Source: a virus. From it: a stretch of 24,964 nucleotides of DNA. Shown here piece after piece: positions 8,235-14,123 of this stretch (the stretch's first letter is position 1; each line of letters opens with the position of its first letter). The stretch lies in the IMG/VR virus record IMGVR_UViG_3300034524_000185, positions 1 to 24,964 of that record; one strand, written 5' to 3'. Below the pieces are notes generated by a model. It was given only the letters and a program-made list of their open reading frames with translations. It made no database searches and was not told where the DNA came from. Made by a program: the position numbers and the translations under genes.

Positions 8235-9128
8235 ATGAAAAATCAGGCTTTCGGGATTGAGATTGAATTGACAGGGATTACAAGGGAACAGGCAGCAAAG
8301 GAGATTGCAGGGTATTTTGGAACGACAGCGTTTTTCGAAGGTGGAGCATATTACACCTACAGGGTTAAGGATGCACAGGGCAGAGATTGGAAGGTTATGA
8401 GGGACAGCAGCATAAGCCCTGAAAGAAAAGTAACAGGGAGAACGGTTACAGCAGATGATAATTACAAGGTTGAAGTGGTCTCCCCAAAGTGCGGATACGC
8501 AGATATTGAAACCATACAGGAATTAGTAAGAAGGCTCAGAAAAGCAGGAGCAATTGCGAATTCAAGCTGTGGCATTCATATACATATTGATGCTTCAAAC
8601 CACAACGCAAAGACTTTAAGGAACTTGGTAAATATAATGGCAAGTAAGCAGGATTTGATTTATAAAGCCTTGCGGGTGGACTACGCAAGAGAAAGCCGGT
8701 ATTGCAAAAAGGTGAAGGATGCCTTGATTGAAAAACTAAACAAAGCAAAACCCACGACAATAGAAAAGGTTGCGGATATTTGGTATGAAGGCTACTATGG
8801 TTCAAGAAATGTTCATTACCACGATAGCAGATACCACGGATTGAACCTCCACTCAACCTTTAGCAAGGGCACAGTTGAATTCAGGTTTTTCAATAGCACC
8901 ACTCACGCAGGAAAGATCAAAGCGTATATACAGTTTTGCTTGGCAATAAATCACCAAGCAATAATTCAAAAAAGTGCTTCCGCTAAGAAAACTGAAACCG
9001 ATAATCCGAAATACACCTTCAGGACTTGGCTTTTGAGGTTGGGGCTGATAGGTAATGAATTTTCAACAGCAAGAAAACACCTTCTGGCAAACCTTGAAGG
9101 GGATATAGCTTGGAGACACGCAGCTTGA
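8235..9128 (+). CDS. Amidoligase (glutamine-synthetase fold, Amidoligase_2 type)
   Basis: 297 residues predicted to form amide bonds by joining a carboxylate to an amine using ATP. Visible motifs in order are FGIEIE (6-11), VEVVSP (79-84), GIHIHID (113-119), YHGLNL (200-205) and VEFRFFNS (214-221). These fit the metal/ATP-binding acidic and His residues of the GS-like amidoligase family described computationally by Iyer, Aravind and colleagues. Start: GGAGG at 8221-8225 is nine bases before ATG 8235; the in-frame ATG at 8199 lies in the leader repeat. The next gene encodes a gamma-glutamylcyclotransferase, which could cleave a gamma-glutamyl product, so substrate and enzyme may be functionally paired. 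The substrate (peptide, protein tail or small amine) is unknown. The last 70 residues are shared with the paralogue at 9840. Confidence 0.82.
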   Translation: MKNQAFGIEIELTGITREQAAKEIAGYFGTTAFFEGGAYYTYRVKDAQGRDWKVMRDSSISPERKVTGRTVTADDNYKVEVVSPKCGYADIETIQELVRRLRKAGAIANSSCGIHIHIDASNHNAKTLRNLVNIMASKQDLIYKALRVDYARESRYCKKVKDALIEKLNKAKPTTIEKVADIWYEGYYGSRNVHYHDSRYHGLNLHSTFSKGTVEFRFFNSTTHAGKIKAYIQFCLAINHQAIIQKSASAKKTETDNPKYTFRTWLLRLGLIGNEFSTARKHLLANLEGDIAWRHAA

Positions 9129-9138
9129 AGGGAAAGAC

Positions 9139-9161
9139 AAGGGGTGCGATAAACACCCCTT
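9139..9161 (+). promoter_or_regulatory. Perfect intergenic hairpin between amidoligase and cyclotransferase
   Basis: AAGGGGTG (9139-9146) is the exact complement of CACCCCTT (9154-9161), with a seven-base loop. There is no T tract after it, so it is more likely a processing or stability element than a terminator. It may set different expression levels for the two genes. Confidence 0.5.
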
Positions 9162-9195
9162 ATATAAAGTTGAGAATATGAAAGGGGTTTTGAAG

Positions 9196-9639
9196 ATGGC
9201 AAAATTATATATAGCCTATGGTTCAAATATGAATCTTGAGCAGATGGCTTACAGATGCCCGACAGCAAGGGTAAAAGGTGTAGGGAAAATTGCAGGTTGG
9301 AAGTTGACTTTTCGGGGAGCAGATGGCAGCGCTGTTGCAACAATTGAGCCTTGTAAAAAGGGAGAAGTGCCTGTATTGCTTTGGGAGATTGAACCTTCAG
9401 ATGAAGTGGCTCTTGACCGATATGAAGGGTATCCCTGGCTTTACCGAAAGGAAATAATACCTGTAATATTTGAGAGTGAAGCTATAGAAGCGATGGCCTA
9501 TATTATGAATGAAGGCAGGCCTATCGGGACACCAAGCCGAAGGTATTATGAAACCATAAGGCAGGGGTATGAATCGGCAGGACTGGATGAAGAGTATTTA
9601 AAGAAAGCCTGTATCAAAGCCAAAAGAAAAAGTAGATAA
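9196..9639 (+). CDS. Gamma-glutamylcyclotransferase (GGCT/AIG2-like)
   Basis: 147 residues, the normal length for this family. The substrate-binding YGSNM lies at 8-12, and EGYPWLYRKE at 77-86 contains the expected catalytic Glu (E77) and a downstream Tyr-Arg. Family members release 5-oxoproline from gamma-glutamyl amines or peptides. The ATG at 9196 is chosen for its AAAGGGG site (9181-9187) eight bases upstream; an in-frame ATG at 9178 has none. It lies 67 bases after the amidoligase, probably in the same transcript, and is followed by a terminator. Pairing of an amidoligase with a cyclotransferase suggests making and removing a gamma-glutamyl-type linkage. Cellular glutathione turnover is an alternative role but would not explain its place in a mobile element. 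Confidence 0.85.
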   Translation: MAKLYIAYGSNMNLEQMAYRCPTARVKGVGKIAGWKLTFRGADGSAVATIEPCKKGEVPVLLWEIEPSDEVALDRYEGYPWLYRKEIIPVIFESEAIEAMAYIMNEGRPIGTPSRRYYETIRQGYESAGLDEEYLKKACIKAKRKSR

Positions 9640-9661
9640 ACGAATTCTCTTGTGTTTTTGT

Positions 9662-9690
9662 AAAAGCCTTGGAAACAGGGCTTTTTCTTA
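9662..9690 (+). terminator. Intrinsic terminator after the cyclotransferase gene
   Basis: AAAAGCC (9662-9668) pairs with GGCTTTT (9679-9685) around a ten-base loop, and the arm runs into TTTTTCTT. It closes the amidoligase-cyclotransferase unit before the second leader repeat. Confidence 0.6.
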
Positions 9691-9756
9691 TAAGTGGAGT
9701 AATTTATCCAAGTTAAAAATATCAAGCCTTACAGCAAAGCCAACGCAAAATTGTAT

Positions 9757-9805
9757 GAAACCCTTCATTTTACTTGATTTAATGTGCTTTTTGAGTGATT
9801 AATGT
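9757..9805 (+). promoter_or_regulatory. Leader repeat, copy 2, upstream of the amidoligase paralogue
   Basis: It matches 8154-8202 at 42 of 49 positions without gaps. TTGATT (9774-9779) replaces TTGACT of copy 1, and GAGTGATTAATGT (9793-9805) is identical. It ends 34 bases before the ATG of the paralogue, almost the same distance as copy 1. The preceding terminator implies the repeat carries its own promoter. Confidence 0.6.
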
Positions 9806-9839
9806 AGTACACAAATCATGAAATGGAGGGTTTTATATT

Positions 9840-10601
9840 ATGGAAAGAAAAGAAATCGTTAAGGCATTGGGAGAACATTTTGGAGTTGAGCCAAAGTACA
9901 TGGGAGTGCCGAGTTTCGCTTATCAGATTGAAACAGCGGAAGAAACTTACACAATTGACCGAGCAGGGAAGATTACAACTTCGGCAGGGATAGAAGTGGA
10001 GCTTGATAGTATATTAAATGGAAAGAATGAAAAGGAAACAAGCAAGCCTACAGCAGAGACAGCAACCTTTGAAATTGCAGTTCCGATGGAAGGCAATACT
10101 GGCATCACCTTAAGAAATCTGGTCAATATGATTTACAGCAAACAGGGTCTTATCAAGAAATCGTTAGGGCTTACAGCAAATATTATTGAGGATGATTTTT
10201 GCATAGGTATCAATGAAGCCAAAACGGAAACATTAGAGGATATAAAAACAGCCATAGAGGGTATTGGAGAAAAACGCTGCCCAGGGATTGCCTTTGATTT
10301 TAATAACAACACCATTACCTTCAAGTTTTTAGAAGGGGAAGCAAGTCCTGAAAAGGTAAAAGCCTATACCCAGCTTGTAGCATTATTGAACCAAAATGCC
10401 AAAACTTTAAAGCATGTTTCCGCTAAAGCCAAGGATACCGATAACGACAAGTTTACCTTCAGGGTTTTCCTTATTAGACTTGGTATGGTTGGGGATGAGT
10501 ACAAGGATACAAGGAAAATATTGCTTGAAAACTTGGAAGGGAATTCTGCCTTCAGAAGCGGCAAAAAGCCTGATAAAAAAGTAGATATTGCAACAAAATA
10601 A
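9840..10601 (+). CDS. Degenerate amidoligase paralogue, probable pseudoenzyme
   Basis: 253 residues. The N-terminal 50 residues (KEIVKALGEHFGVEPKYMG, then YTIDRAGKI) form a small separate domain of a type often annotated 'virulence-related' in Firmicute elements. From about 75 on it aligns with the amidoligase: TLRNLVN (90-96) and SKQ (100-102) match, and the last 70 residues share KDTDN/KFTFR, LIRLG and NLEG blocks. The catalytic positions are lost: HIHID becomes EIAVP (78-82) and VEFRF becomes ITFKF (159-163), and no FGIEIE is present. The middle is also shortened. It is therefore probably a regulatory or binding partner and not an enzyme. GGAGGG upstream supports the ATG, and it has its own leader repeat and terminator. 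Confidence 0.75.
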   Translation: MERKEIVKALGEHFGVEPKYMGVPSFAYQIETAEETYTIDRAGKITTSAGIEVELDSILNGKNEKETSKPTAETATFEIAVPMEGNTGITLRNLVNMIYSKQGLIKKSLGLTANIIEDDFCIGINEAKTETLEDIKTAIEGIGEKRCPGIAFDFNNNTITFKFLEGEASPEKVKAYTQLVALLNQNAKTLKHVSAKAKDTDNDKFTFRVFLIRLGMVGDEYKDTRKILLENLEGNSAFRSGKKPDKKVDIATK

Positions 10602-10615
10602 CGGACTATCGATAT

Positions 10616-10652
10616 AATATCGCTTCACGTGGGCTTGTGAGGCGATATTTTC
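10616..10652 (+). terminator. Strong intrinsic terminator after the amidoligase paralogue
   Basis: AATATCGC (10616-10623) pairs perfectly with GCGATATT (10642-10649), extended inward by TTCAC/GTGAG with one wobble, giving about 13 pairs. TTTCATATTT follows. It insulates the cassette from the packaging region. Confidence 0.7.
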
Positions 10653-10738
10653 ATATTTGTGGTATAGTTGCTGGGTTTGCAGTTAATAGCCGGCTTATAG
10701 GCAAAGGTATAAATGGGTGAAATGGATATAATTTCAAC

Positions 10739-10768
10739 TTTACTTTCAGGCTGGTTTTGAGGTAATGT
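10739..10768 (+). promoter_or_regulatory. Possible promoter before the small gene at 10805
   Basis: TTTACT (10739-10744) and TAATGT (10763-10768) are 18 bases apart, and TTTTGAG between them recalls the leader repeats, but the spacing differs. This lies downstream of a strong terminator, where a promoter is needed. Weak evidence. Confidence 0.3.
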
Positions 10769-10804
10769 ACTACCTAACCAAATAAGGAAAGGGGATTTTG
10801 AGAG

Positions 10805-11005
10805 ATGAGAACTGAAAACTTAATAAGGGAAACCTTGAAGGGCTTGCTGGCAACTGCAAATGAGAAAATATGTGTGCTTGGCTTAGAGGATGCCCAGGAG
10901 GATTTAAGGCAGATCAGGGATATGTACGTTGAACTGGTTCGGTTCTGGGCTTTGGATGAGCATTTGATTGAGGAGTTTGATGAGCAGATCGGGTTATTGA
11001 AATAA
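10805..11005 (+). CDS. Small acidic hypothetical protein
   Basis: A 66-residue protein preceded by AAAGGGG about 12 bases before the ATG. It is predicted wholly helical and acidic, with heptad-like hydrophobic spacing in EDAQEDLRQIRDMYVELV and an acidic C-terminus. No family is recognised. It stands between two terminators (10616 and 11019), so it may be a single-gene transcript. The base composition and ribosome binding site are like those of its neighbours, so I take it as a real gene, possibly a small regulator or an inhibitor-type phage protein. Confidence 0.5.
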   Translation: MRTENLIRETLKGLLATANEKICVLGLEDAQEDLRQIRDMYVELVRFWALDEHLIEEFDEQIGLLK

Positions 11006-11018
11006 CGTTTGCCGGGAT

Positions 11019-11047
11019 AAGGGGCTTCGGTTGAGGCTTCTTTTCTT
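11019..11047 (+). terminator. Wobble-rich terminator after the 66-residue gene
   Basis: AAGGGGCTTC (11019-11028) folds on GAGGCTTCTT (11033-11042) with three G-T pairs and a GGTT loop, then TTCTTATT. The many wobble pairs lower confidence. Confidence 0.4.
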
Positions 11048-11063
11048 ATTGAATAAACACCAG

Positions 11064-11092
11064 TTGCAATTGCATAGACGGAGAGTTAACAT
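11064..11092 (+). promoter_or_regulatory. Sigma-A-like promoter before the gene at 11137
   Basis: TTGCAA (11064-11069), 17-base spacer, TAACAT (11087-11092), then GGATAC. The same -10 and following bases (TAACATGGA) recur at 12297-12305 with the same spacing, which supports both. Confidence 0.5.
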
Positions 11093-11136
11093 GGATACTC
11101 ATAGTGATAACCAAATTTAGGAAAGAGGTTGTTTAT

Positions 11137-11415
11137 ATGAGTGGAATCATTAAATATTTCAGAGAATTTATTGAAAAAAGGTCGGAAGAGATATGTGTTG
11201 ATCTTGCTAAAAACAATAAGGAATATAAGGAGCTGTGCATTAAATCATATGACCTTCAAAAGATAATTATTGATGCACTCGGAGATGAACGGAGTTCAAT
11301 GTTTTTTGAATATGAGGATGCTGTAAATGCACAGGCTGGAATTATCAAAGAGGAGCTTTATAAAGCAGGATTTATTGATGGCATCAAAGTGGCAAAGTTA
11401 ATTGATAAAATATAA
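11137..11415 (+). CDS. Small helical hypothetical protein upstream of terminase
   Basis: 92 residues, starting at ATG 11137 behind GAAAGAGG (11121-11128). An upstream in-frame ATG at 11104 has no ribosome binding site and lies just past the promoter. The protein is mostly helical: a long amphipathic N-terminal helix, a Lys/Tyr-rich middle, and a C-terminal AGFIDGIKVAKLI segment. I recall similar short proteins with a final Gly-Phe-x-Asp-Gly pattern in Firmicute phages, but cannot name a characterised family. It precedes the terminase small subunit by 56 bases and has its own promoter. Confidence 0.55.
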   Translation: MSGIIKYFREFIEKRSEEICVDLAKNNKEYKELCIKSYDLQKIIIDALGDERSSMFFEYEDAVNAQAGIIKEELYKAGFIDGIKVAKLIDKI

Positions 11416-11454
11416 GATTCAGTAATTGAATCAATAACAAAGCTTTGTTTTTTT
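11416..11454 (+). terminator. Two short hairpins with a T tract before the terminase small subunit
   Basis: GATTCA (11416-11421) pairs with TGAATC (11427-11432). Then AACAA/TTGTT surrounds AAGCTTT-type palindromic DNA and runs into seven T. This could partly terminate or attenuate transcription into the terminase genes. Confidence 0.4.
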
Positions 11455-11471
11455 GAGGAGGTGAAGTAAAT

Positions 11472-12173
11472 ATGGCGAATAGTGTGCTTACAAAATATTA
11501 CACGCACGTTGAACCGAGACTTGATGAGATAGAAAAGTGGGTTGATGAAGGATGCACCAAAGCTGAAATTGCAAGGCTGCTTGATATCAGCCTATGGGCT
11601 TTGGATGATTATACAAAAAAGCATCCACAATTAGCGAAAATATTAAAAAAGGATGATAAGTGGAATACGGTAATTCTGCCGAAATTGTCTGACATAAAGG
11701 ATTGGCTGGTTAATGGGGCGACAGTTAGAGAGGTTTGCAGTAAACTTGCGATTTCTCCTGATACTTGGTATCGTTATTGCAGAGAGCATGAAATCCTCAT
11801 GGAACTTGTAAACATGGGCAGGAGCGTGTTATGTAATCAAGTGGAAAAATCATTATTGAAGCTCTGCACCGGCTACGACTATGAGGAACTCAAGACCATT
11901 GTGGAAGAAGATAAAAATGGCAAGAAGCGCACCAAGATTGAAAAGATAAAGCGACATCAGCCGCCTTCGGCTCAGGCAATAGCGTTTTTCCTTCGTAACC
12001 GTATGCCAGAGGAATGGAGCGATAAGAAGGAACTCATATTGGATACAAGCCAGAATGAGGAAGCAAGGAAGAAATTGTTCCTGCAAATGATAAACGGTGA
12101 GCTTGAAACAGAAGATGATATTATTGACAGCGAAGATGAGCAGCCGAGAACCGATGATGAGTATATTCAATAA
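11472..12173 (+). CDS. terS: Terminase small subunit
   Basis: 233 residues. The N-terminus has two similar helix-turn-helix units (about 13-58 and 68-112), each a 'DxIexWv..Ga/Ct..Ei...L.IS..t...Y' pattern, suited to recognising the packaging site. The C-terminal half holds GYDYEE (134-139), a Lys-rich hairpin and PPSAQAIAFFLRNRMPEEW (164-182), hallmarks of small-terminase and related phage HTH proteins. The tail is very acidic. A strong GAGGAGGTGA site precedes the ATG. The large subunit is not next to it: a recombinase and two cargo genes intervene. The family assignment rests on the C-terminal block and genome position. Confidence 0.78.
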   Translation: MANSVLTKYYTHVEPRLDEIEKWVDEGCTKAEIARLLDISLWALDDYTKKHPQLAKILKKDDKWNTVILPKLSDIKDWLVNGATVREVCSKLAISPDTWYRYCREHEILMELVNMGRSVLCNQVEKSLLKLCTGYDYEELKTIVEEDKNGKKRTKIEKIKRHQPPSAQAIAFFLRNRMPEEWSDKKELILDTSQNEEARKKLFLQMINGELETEDDIIDSEDEQPRTDDEYIQ

Positions 12174-12273
12174 TCTTATGTCGTTAGTTTTCGCCGGGAT
12201 AAATGCCGGTTTTATATATAAAAATGCCCCAAAATAGCCTGATTTCAATGCATAATTAGGATTATGTCTTGAG

Positions 12274-12302
12274 TTGACTTCAAGGCAGTGCAGAGGTAAC
12301 AT
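12274..12302 (+). promoter_or_regulatory. Sigma-A-like promoter before the tyrosine recombinase
   Basis: TTGACT (12274-12279), 17-base spacer, TAACAT (12297-12302) followed by GGACAC. It matches the arrangement at 11064-11092. The recombinase thus appears to have its own promoter between the terminase genes. Confidence 0.55.
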
Positions 12303-12334
12303 GGACACACCAGATAAAGGAAGGGTGTGTCTAT

Positions 12335-13183
12335 ATGCTTGATTTAAGCGGTTTTGAAGCATATTTGAGAAGCAAAGAACGCAGCCATAATACCATTAGC
12401 TGCTATATCAGGGACAGCAAGGCTTTTATTGATTGGTATAGCACCAGGACAGATTGTAGTTTTGACAAGCTGATTGAACTTGATGCCATTGAATATAAGA
12501 AGCATTTGCTCAATACCAGCGAATCAGTGGTTACAGTCAACAGGAAGATTGCCAGCATTAATGCATTTTGCAAGTGGCTTTATGAAAGCGAAACAACTCC
12601 TGATGAAATCAATATAAAACCAGTAAAGAATCGGGATGCCCGCCAGTATAAAGGCTTGGAGGAAAGGGAGTTGAGGAAACTCCGAGCCGAGATACACAGA
12701 AGCAGGAATAAAATGCATATATGCATCATTGAAATCCTGCTTGGAACGGGGCTTCGGGTGAGTGAACTCTGCAATATAAGGCTTCGAGACATAGAAATAT
12801 CCGAACGAAAAGGCTCTTTGAGGGTTATAGGCAAAGGAAACGTAAACAGGAGAATACCATTGAACAAGGATGTCAGGAAATCAATTCAGGATTACCTTGC
12901 AGTAAGACCTGAAAGTAACGATGACTTCCTTTTAATAGGCCAGCGAGGGGCTTTGAAGCGGAACGCAATTAACCTTATTCTTGAGAAATACGGCAAGAGA
13001 GTGGATGTTGAAGTTACTCCGCACCAGTTAAGGCACACGCTTGGGTATAAGCTGGTCAAGGAAGGGACAGCCATTACAACTATTCAGCAGATACTTGGCC
13101 ATGAGAATATCATGACTACAAACCTTTATACCGTTACCACCGAGCAGGACAAAGCAGATGCCTTGGAAGCATTGGAGTGGTAG
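12335..13183 (+). CDS. Tyrosine recombinase (XerC/D-like)
   Basis: 282 residues, close to the XerC/XerD length. The N-terminal 100 residues are the SAM-like core-binding domain. The catalytic domain has the full set: R141 in GTGLRVSELC, K167 in GKGN, H230 and R233 in HQLRHT, H256 in LGHENI, and nucleophile Y265 in NLYT. It breaks and rejoins DNA through a 3'-phosphotyrosine link. It has no arm-binding domain of lambda type, so it looks more like a resolvase or a simple integrase. It sits between the two terminase subunits, with its own promoter and a possible terminator, so it may resolve genome multimers or be inserted cargo. Another recombinase, of the serine type, occurs at the right end. 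Confidence 0.9.
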   Translation: MLDLSGFEAYLRSKERSHNTISCYIRDSKAFIDWYSTRTDCSFDKLIELDAIEYKKHLLNTSESVVTVNRKIASINAFCKWLYESETTPDEINIKPVKNRDARQYKGLEERELRKLRAEIHRSRNKMHICIIEILLGTGLRVSELCNIRLRDIEISERKGSLRVIGKGNVNRRIPLNKDVRKSIQDYLAVRPESNDDFLLIGQRGALKRNAINLILEKYGKRVDVEVTPHQLRHTLGYKLVKEGTAITTIQQILGHENIMTTNLYTVTTEQDKADALEALEW

Positions 13184-13210
13184 GTGCTCTGCTCTATTTA
13201 TGCACCTTTC
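13182..13210 (+). terminator. Terminator-like hairpin after the tyrosine recombinase
   Basis: AGGTGC (13182-13187) pairs with GCACCT (13202-13207) across a 14-base loop, followed by TTCTAAT. Six pairs and a short T run make it moderate at best. Confidence 0.4.
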
Positions 13211-13272
13211 TAATGGGAGGGGTGCTTCTATTTGTGATAATTGCCCCGACAGCAGATGGTGTGAAAATTTTT

Positions 13273-13303
13273 TTGACATTTTTCATGAAATAAATCTAAT
13301 GTA
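13273..13303 (+). promoter_or_regulatory. Possible promoter before the 55-residue ORF
   Basis: A consensus TTGACA (13273-13278) is followed after 18 bases by TAATGT (13297-13302). The -10 is weak, but the -35 is perfect and lies in AT-rich DNA. Confidence 0.4.
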
Positions 13304-13332
13304 CCTATTTTGAAAAGAGGTGTTTTTATAAA

Positions 13333-13500
13333 ATGGACGGCTTTAAAGTTAGTAATGTAACTTTTGAAGTACCACTTACAAACAATGATTACATTAAAGT
13401 AAATGTTGATTTTTATACAGACCATATTTACAGCAATGAATATTTATGTAAAGTATTTGATAGTATTAGCAATAAACTTAAAATAATATGTGATGCTTAA
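13333..13500 (+). CDS. Small hypothetical ORF (55 residues)
   Basis: The ATG follows AAAAGAGGTG (13313-13322) at ten bases, and a promoter-like pair lies upstream. The 55-residue product is rich in Asn, Tyr and Asp, with alternating hydrophobic residues (KVSNVTFEVPL, YIKVNVDFY) that suggest beta strands, then a helix. No family is recognised. Its stop ends at 13500, directly next to the end of the convergent minus-strand gene at 13501, so the two form a tight tail-to-tail pair. The AT content is higher than in neighbouring phage genes, consistent with acquired cargo. A toxin- or antitoxin-like partner of the minus-strand gene cannot be shown. Confidence 0.45.
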   Translation: MDGFKVSNVTFEVPLTNNDYIKVNVDFYTDHIYSNEYLCKVFDSISNKLKIICDA

Positions 13501-14049
13501 TTATTTCTTGATTTTCTCTGATAATGTTTTTATATTAGCTGATAGCGTATTTGCTGTTTTTGTTAACTCGTTAAGGGAGTCAGAGACATCTGTATCTTGA
13601 ACGAACCAATTTTCTTTTTGATTATATAAGTGTTGTATATAAGAGTGTTGGAATGTCTTGTTTCTTGAGCTTTTATATTGCAATTTAATAGTAATATCTA
13701 CTTCGTCTTCTCTGGAATAAGGCATAAGTAGGTTTTGGGTAATTTGTTTCTCTGGTGCAAGAAAGGCAATTTTATTAAGTGAAATTTTTATTTTTGGAGA
13801 TACCTCAATTTCAATATCAAAAGCAGAATCGTTCCCGAAATTTTTAACCGTCATATACAAAAATGTTTTCTTATAATAAAAGTCTACAATAACGTAGGGT
13901 TGAATAGAATCAAGCCTTGCTTTTTGAGTTTCTTTAAGTAACTTATATGTTAGAATTACGTACACAATAGTAGCTACAGTAACAAGAAAACTCCATAGAG
14001 CACTATTTGCATTTATAAAGCAAATAAAGTTATTCCAAAGATTCATCAT
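13501..14049 (-). CDS. Membrane-anchored protein of unknown function (only minus-strand gene)
   Basis: 182 residues. On the minus strand, GGAG (14060-14057) sits seven bases before the first of two consecutive ATGs (14049 and 14046). The frame stays open far upstream, but that part is antisense to the large terminase and is rejected. Residues about 17-38 are a hydrophobic helix (SFLVTVATIVYVILTY) followed by basic residues, so the rest is probably cytoplasmic. The soluble part begins QPYVIVDF and has VKNFGNDSAFDIEIEV, an Ig-like beta-sandwich pattern found in many bacterial membrane proteins of unknown role. The C-terminus is an amphipathic, probably coiled, helix. The gene is visibly AT-rich. 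Orientation and place between phage genes mark it as a moron, possibly expressed from the integrated state. Confidence 0.7.
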   Translation of the reverse strand: MMNLWNNFICFINANSALWSFLVTVATIVYVILTYKLLKETQKARLDSIQPYVIVDFYYKKTFLYMTVKNFGNDSAFDIEIEVSPKIKISLNKIAFLAPEKQITQNLLMPYSREDEVDITIKLQYKSSRNKTFQHSYIQHLYNQKENWFVQDTDVSDSLNELTKTANTLSANIKTLSEKIKK

Positions 14050-14123
14050 CACGTATCTCCTATTTCTTTTTATTAAATATTCTAATATACATAATATAAC
14101 ATATTTCAAAGAAGGAGGTCTAT

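Noticed and set aside
10720-10780. Third copy of the 49-nt leader upstream of 10805
   Set aside because: Only TTTACTT, TTTTGAG and AATGTAC match, with altered spacing and no GAAACCCTT; too weak to call a repeat.
13333-14049. Toxin-antitoxin pair
   Set aside because: The genes converge and do not share an operon, and neither matches a known toxin or antitoxin pattern.
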